Notes under the pieces: generated by a model | Seen by the model: only the letters and a program-made list of their open reading frames with translations | Told to the model about the DNA's origin: nothing | Databases searched by the model: none | Assembly (NCBI GenBank): GCA_900321145.1 | Contig: ONVB01000138.1 | Coordinates: 1 to 6,379 of the forward strand | Direction of reading: 5' to 3' | Source: an uncultured Eubacteriales bacterium | GTDB taxonomy: Bacteria > Bacillota > Clostridia > Lachnospirales > Lachnospiraceae | Length of the DNA stretch: 6,379 bases | Program-made: the position numbers and the translations under genes | Part shown: positions 5,504 through 6,379 of the stretch, in pieces | Layout of the letters: each line of letters begins with the position of its first letter | How positions within the stretch are numbered: the first letter of the stretch is position 1

Positions 5504-6379
5504 TCTCGCTTTTCTTGAATCCTCATATGGCTTTCAGACGGCTGCGGGTACTCTTACGCTCATTGTCATGGTATTCGTCGTGATACTTTGCGGACGGCTG
5601 ATATATCTTGGTGAGAAAAGATATGCTTTTTTGGCTGTCGTGTCATTTGTGATATGGGCTTTTGTGACGATCAGCGTGCTTATGCTTCGCGGTTATGAAC
5701 AGCAGGAGTATACATATGTCCCGGGAGAGTATGTATTTGTCGATGTGATGGGCAGAATTCCGGCAGAAGGCTATGTGGTGATCTGTGTGACGGCGATCAT
5801 TGCGGACTTTTGGCTTATGTATCTTATATCGCGATACATTTCCACGCATATAAGCCGTTCATCCATACCGGAGGCATTGAACAATCTTAAGGAGGGCTAC
5901 TGCGTATCGGGCAGAAGGGGGCGTATACTGCTTAAAAACCGGGTTATGACGGAGCTTGACCAAAGTCTTAAGGGTGACCCTGATACGGAACGTGAAGCGC
6001 TGGGAGGTGTTCTTAAGCTTGATGACGGCAGAAGTATGGAGGTTATGATAAAACCTCTGGGGGAGGACAGCGGTTACTATGAGACGATCGCTGCGGATGT
6101 GACGGAGCTGGTACGGGAAAATGCGCTTTTGAAGGAGAAAAACAGCGAGCTTGTAAGGATAAGAAGACAGCTTGACAAGACTTTGCTTGAGGAGCTCGAA
6201 GCCGAGTATGAGCGCGAGAGGCTTGATGTGAAGATGAAGATACACGAGCGCTTCGGACAGACGCTCTTAAACGGCCAGCTCAGCCTGAAGCAGGGTGTGA
6301 AGGAGAGGAGCGAGGCGCTTTCGATGTGGGACAGGACACTGAAGGATTTTGCCGATACATTTTCGGAGAGTGCGGACGA
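5496..6379 (+). CDS. Membrane sensor histidine kinase, HisKA_3-like (3' end outside window)
   Basis: The frame runs open to the window edge, about 294 codons from TTG 5496 (ATG 5490 is the alternative), so the ATP-binding domain is not visible. Three membrane segments lie near residues 17-38, 44-64 and 92-112, with an outside loop of about 27 residues between the second and third. A PAS-like region follows (about 125-204): LNNLKEGYCVSGRRGRILL, a DDGRSMEVMIKPL strand, and IAADVTEL. A highly charged coiled coil (205-248) leads into KIHERFGQTLLNGQLSL, which fits the HisKA_3 phospho-acceptor box, with His250 followed by Glu where Asp is more usual and then the GQ-x-L pattern. This makes it the probable kinase for the NarL-type regulator two genes upstream. 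It overlaps the 7TM gene by 8 nt and shares its promoter. Whether the HATPase domain is intact cannot be judged here. Confidence 0.85.
   Translation, partial: MDSLAFLESSYGFQTAAGTLTLIVMVFVVILCGRLIYLGEKRYAFLAVVSFVIWAFVTISVLMLRGYEQQEYTYVPGEYVFVDVMGRIPAEGYVVICVTAIIADFWLMYLISRYISTHISRSSIPEALNNLKEGYCVSGRRGRILLKNRVMTELDQSLKGDPDTEREALGGVLKLDDGRSMEVMIKPLGEDSGYYETIAADVTELVRENALLKEKNSELVRIRRQLDKTLLEELEAEYERERLDVKMKIHERFGQTLLNGQLSLKQGVKERSEALSMWDRTLKDFADTFSESAD

Noticed and set aside
5859..6245. - strand frame of about 128 codons opposite the last gene
   Set aside because: It is antisense to the PAS-like and coiled-coil region of the kinase, with no motif and no ribosome binding site.

Overview
The window looks like a low-to-mid-GC Gram-positive anaerobe, most likely a clostridial genome of the Lachnospiraceae type. 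Evidence from the sequence: an oxygen-sensitive class III ribonucleotide reductase, strong AGGAGG-type ribosome binding sites, frequent AGA/AGG and ATA codons, a lipoprotein with an Ala/Thr/Glu-rich tether, and sensor proteins of the 7TM style common in that family. The genus cannot be fixed from sequence reading alone. Every gene lies on the + strand.

Region 1 (1-1441) is a tight nucleotide-metabolism operon. It holds the 3' end of nrdD (anaerobic ribonucleoside-triphosphate reductase), then nrdG (its radical-SAM activase), then dut (dUTPase), which starts 1 nt after the nrdG stop. Together they make dNTPs without oxygen and keep dUTP out of DNA.

Region 2 (1442-1925) is non-coding or decayed. 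Directly after dut lies a start-less fragment resembling the C-terminal end of a sugar ABC-transporter solute-binding protein. A strong intrinsic terminator follows, then a perfect 14-bp palindrome, an imperfect inverted-repeat element of about 130 bp, and the leader of the next gene.

Region 3 (1926-3112) is a monocistronic gene for a secreted lipoprotein with a low-complexity tether and what looks like two copies of a beta-rich domain, closed by its own terminator.

Region 4 (3109-6379, running off the end) starts with a good sigma-A-type promoter and encodes a signalling module: a NarL/LuxR-type response regulator, a 7TM sensor with a PAS-like segment but no recognisable kinase catalytic motifs, and a second three-TM PAS-like sensor that does carry a HisKA_3-like phospho-acceptor motif (IHERFGQ). 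The last gene is cut by the window edge. The likely arrangement is that the catalytic kinase phosphorylates the regulator while the 7TM protein gives a second sensory input. The signal and the target genes cannot be read from this window.

The most notable items are the degenerate-sensor / kinase / regulator cassette, the transporter-gene remnant fused behind dut, and the inverted-repeat element whose right arm carries a discrete 49-nt insertion.
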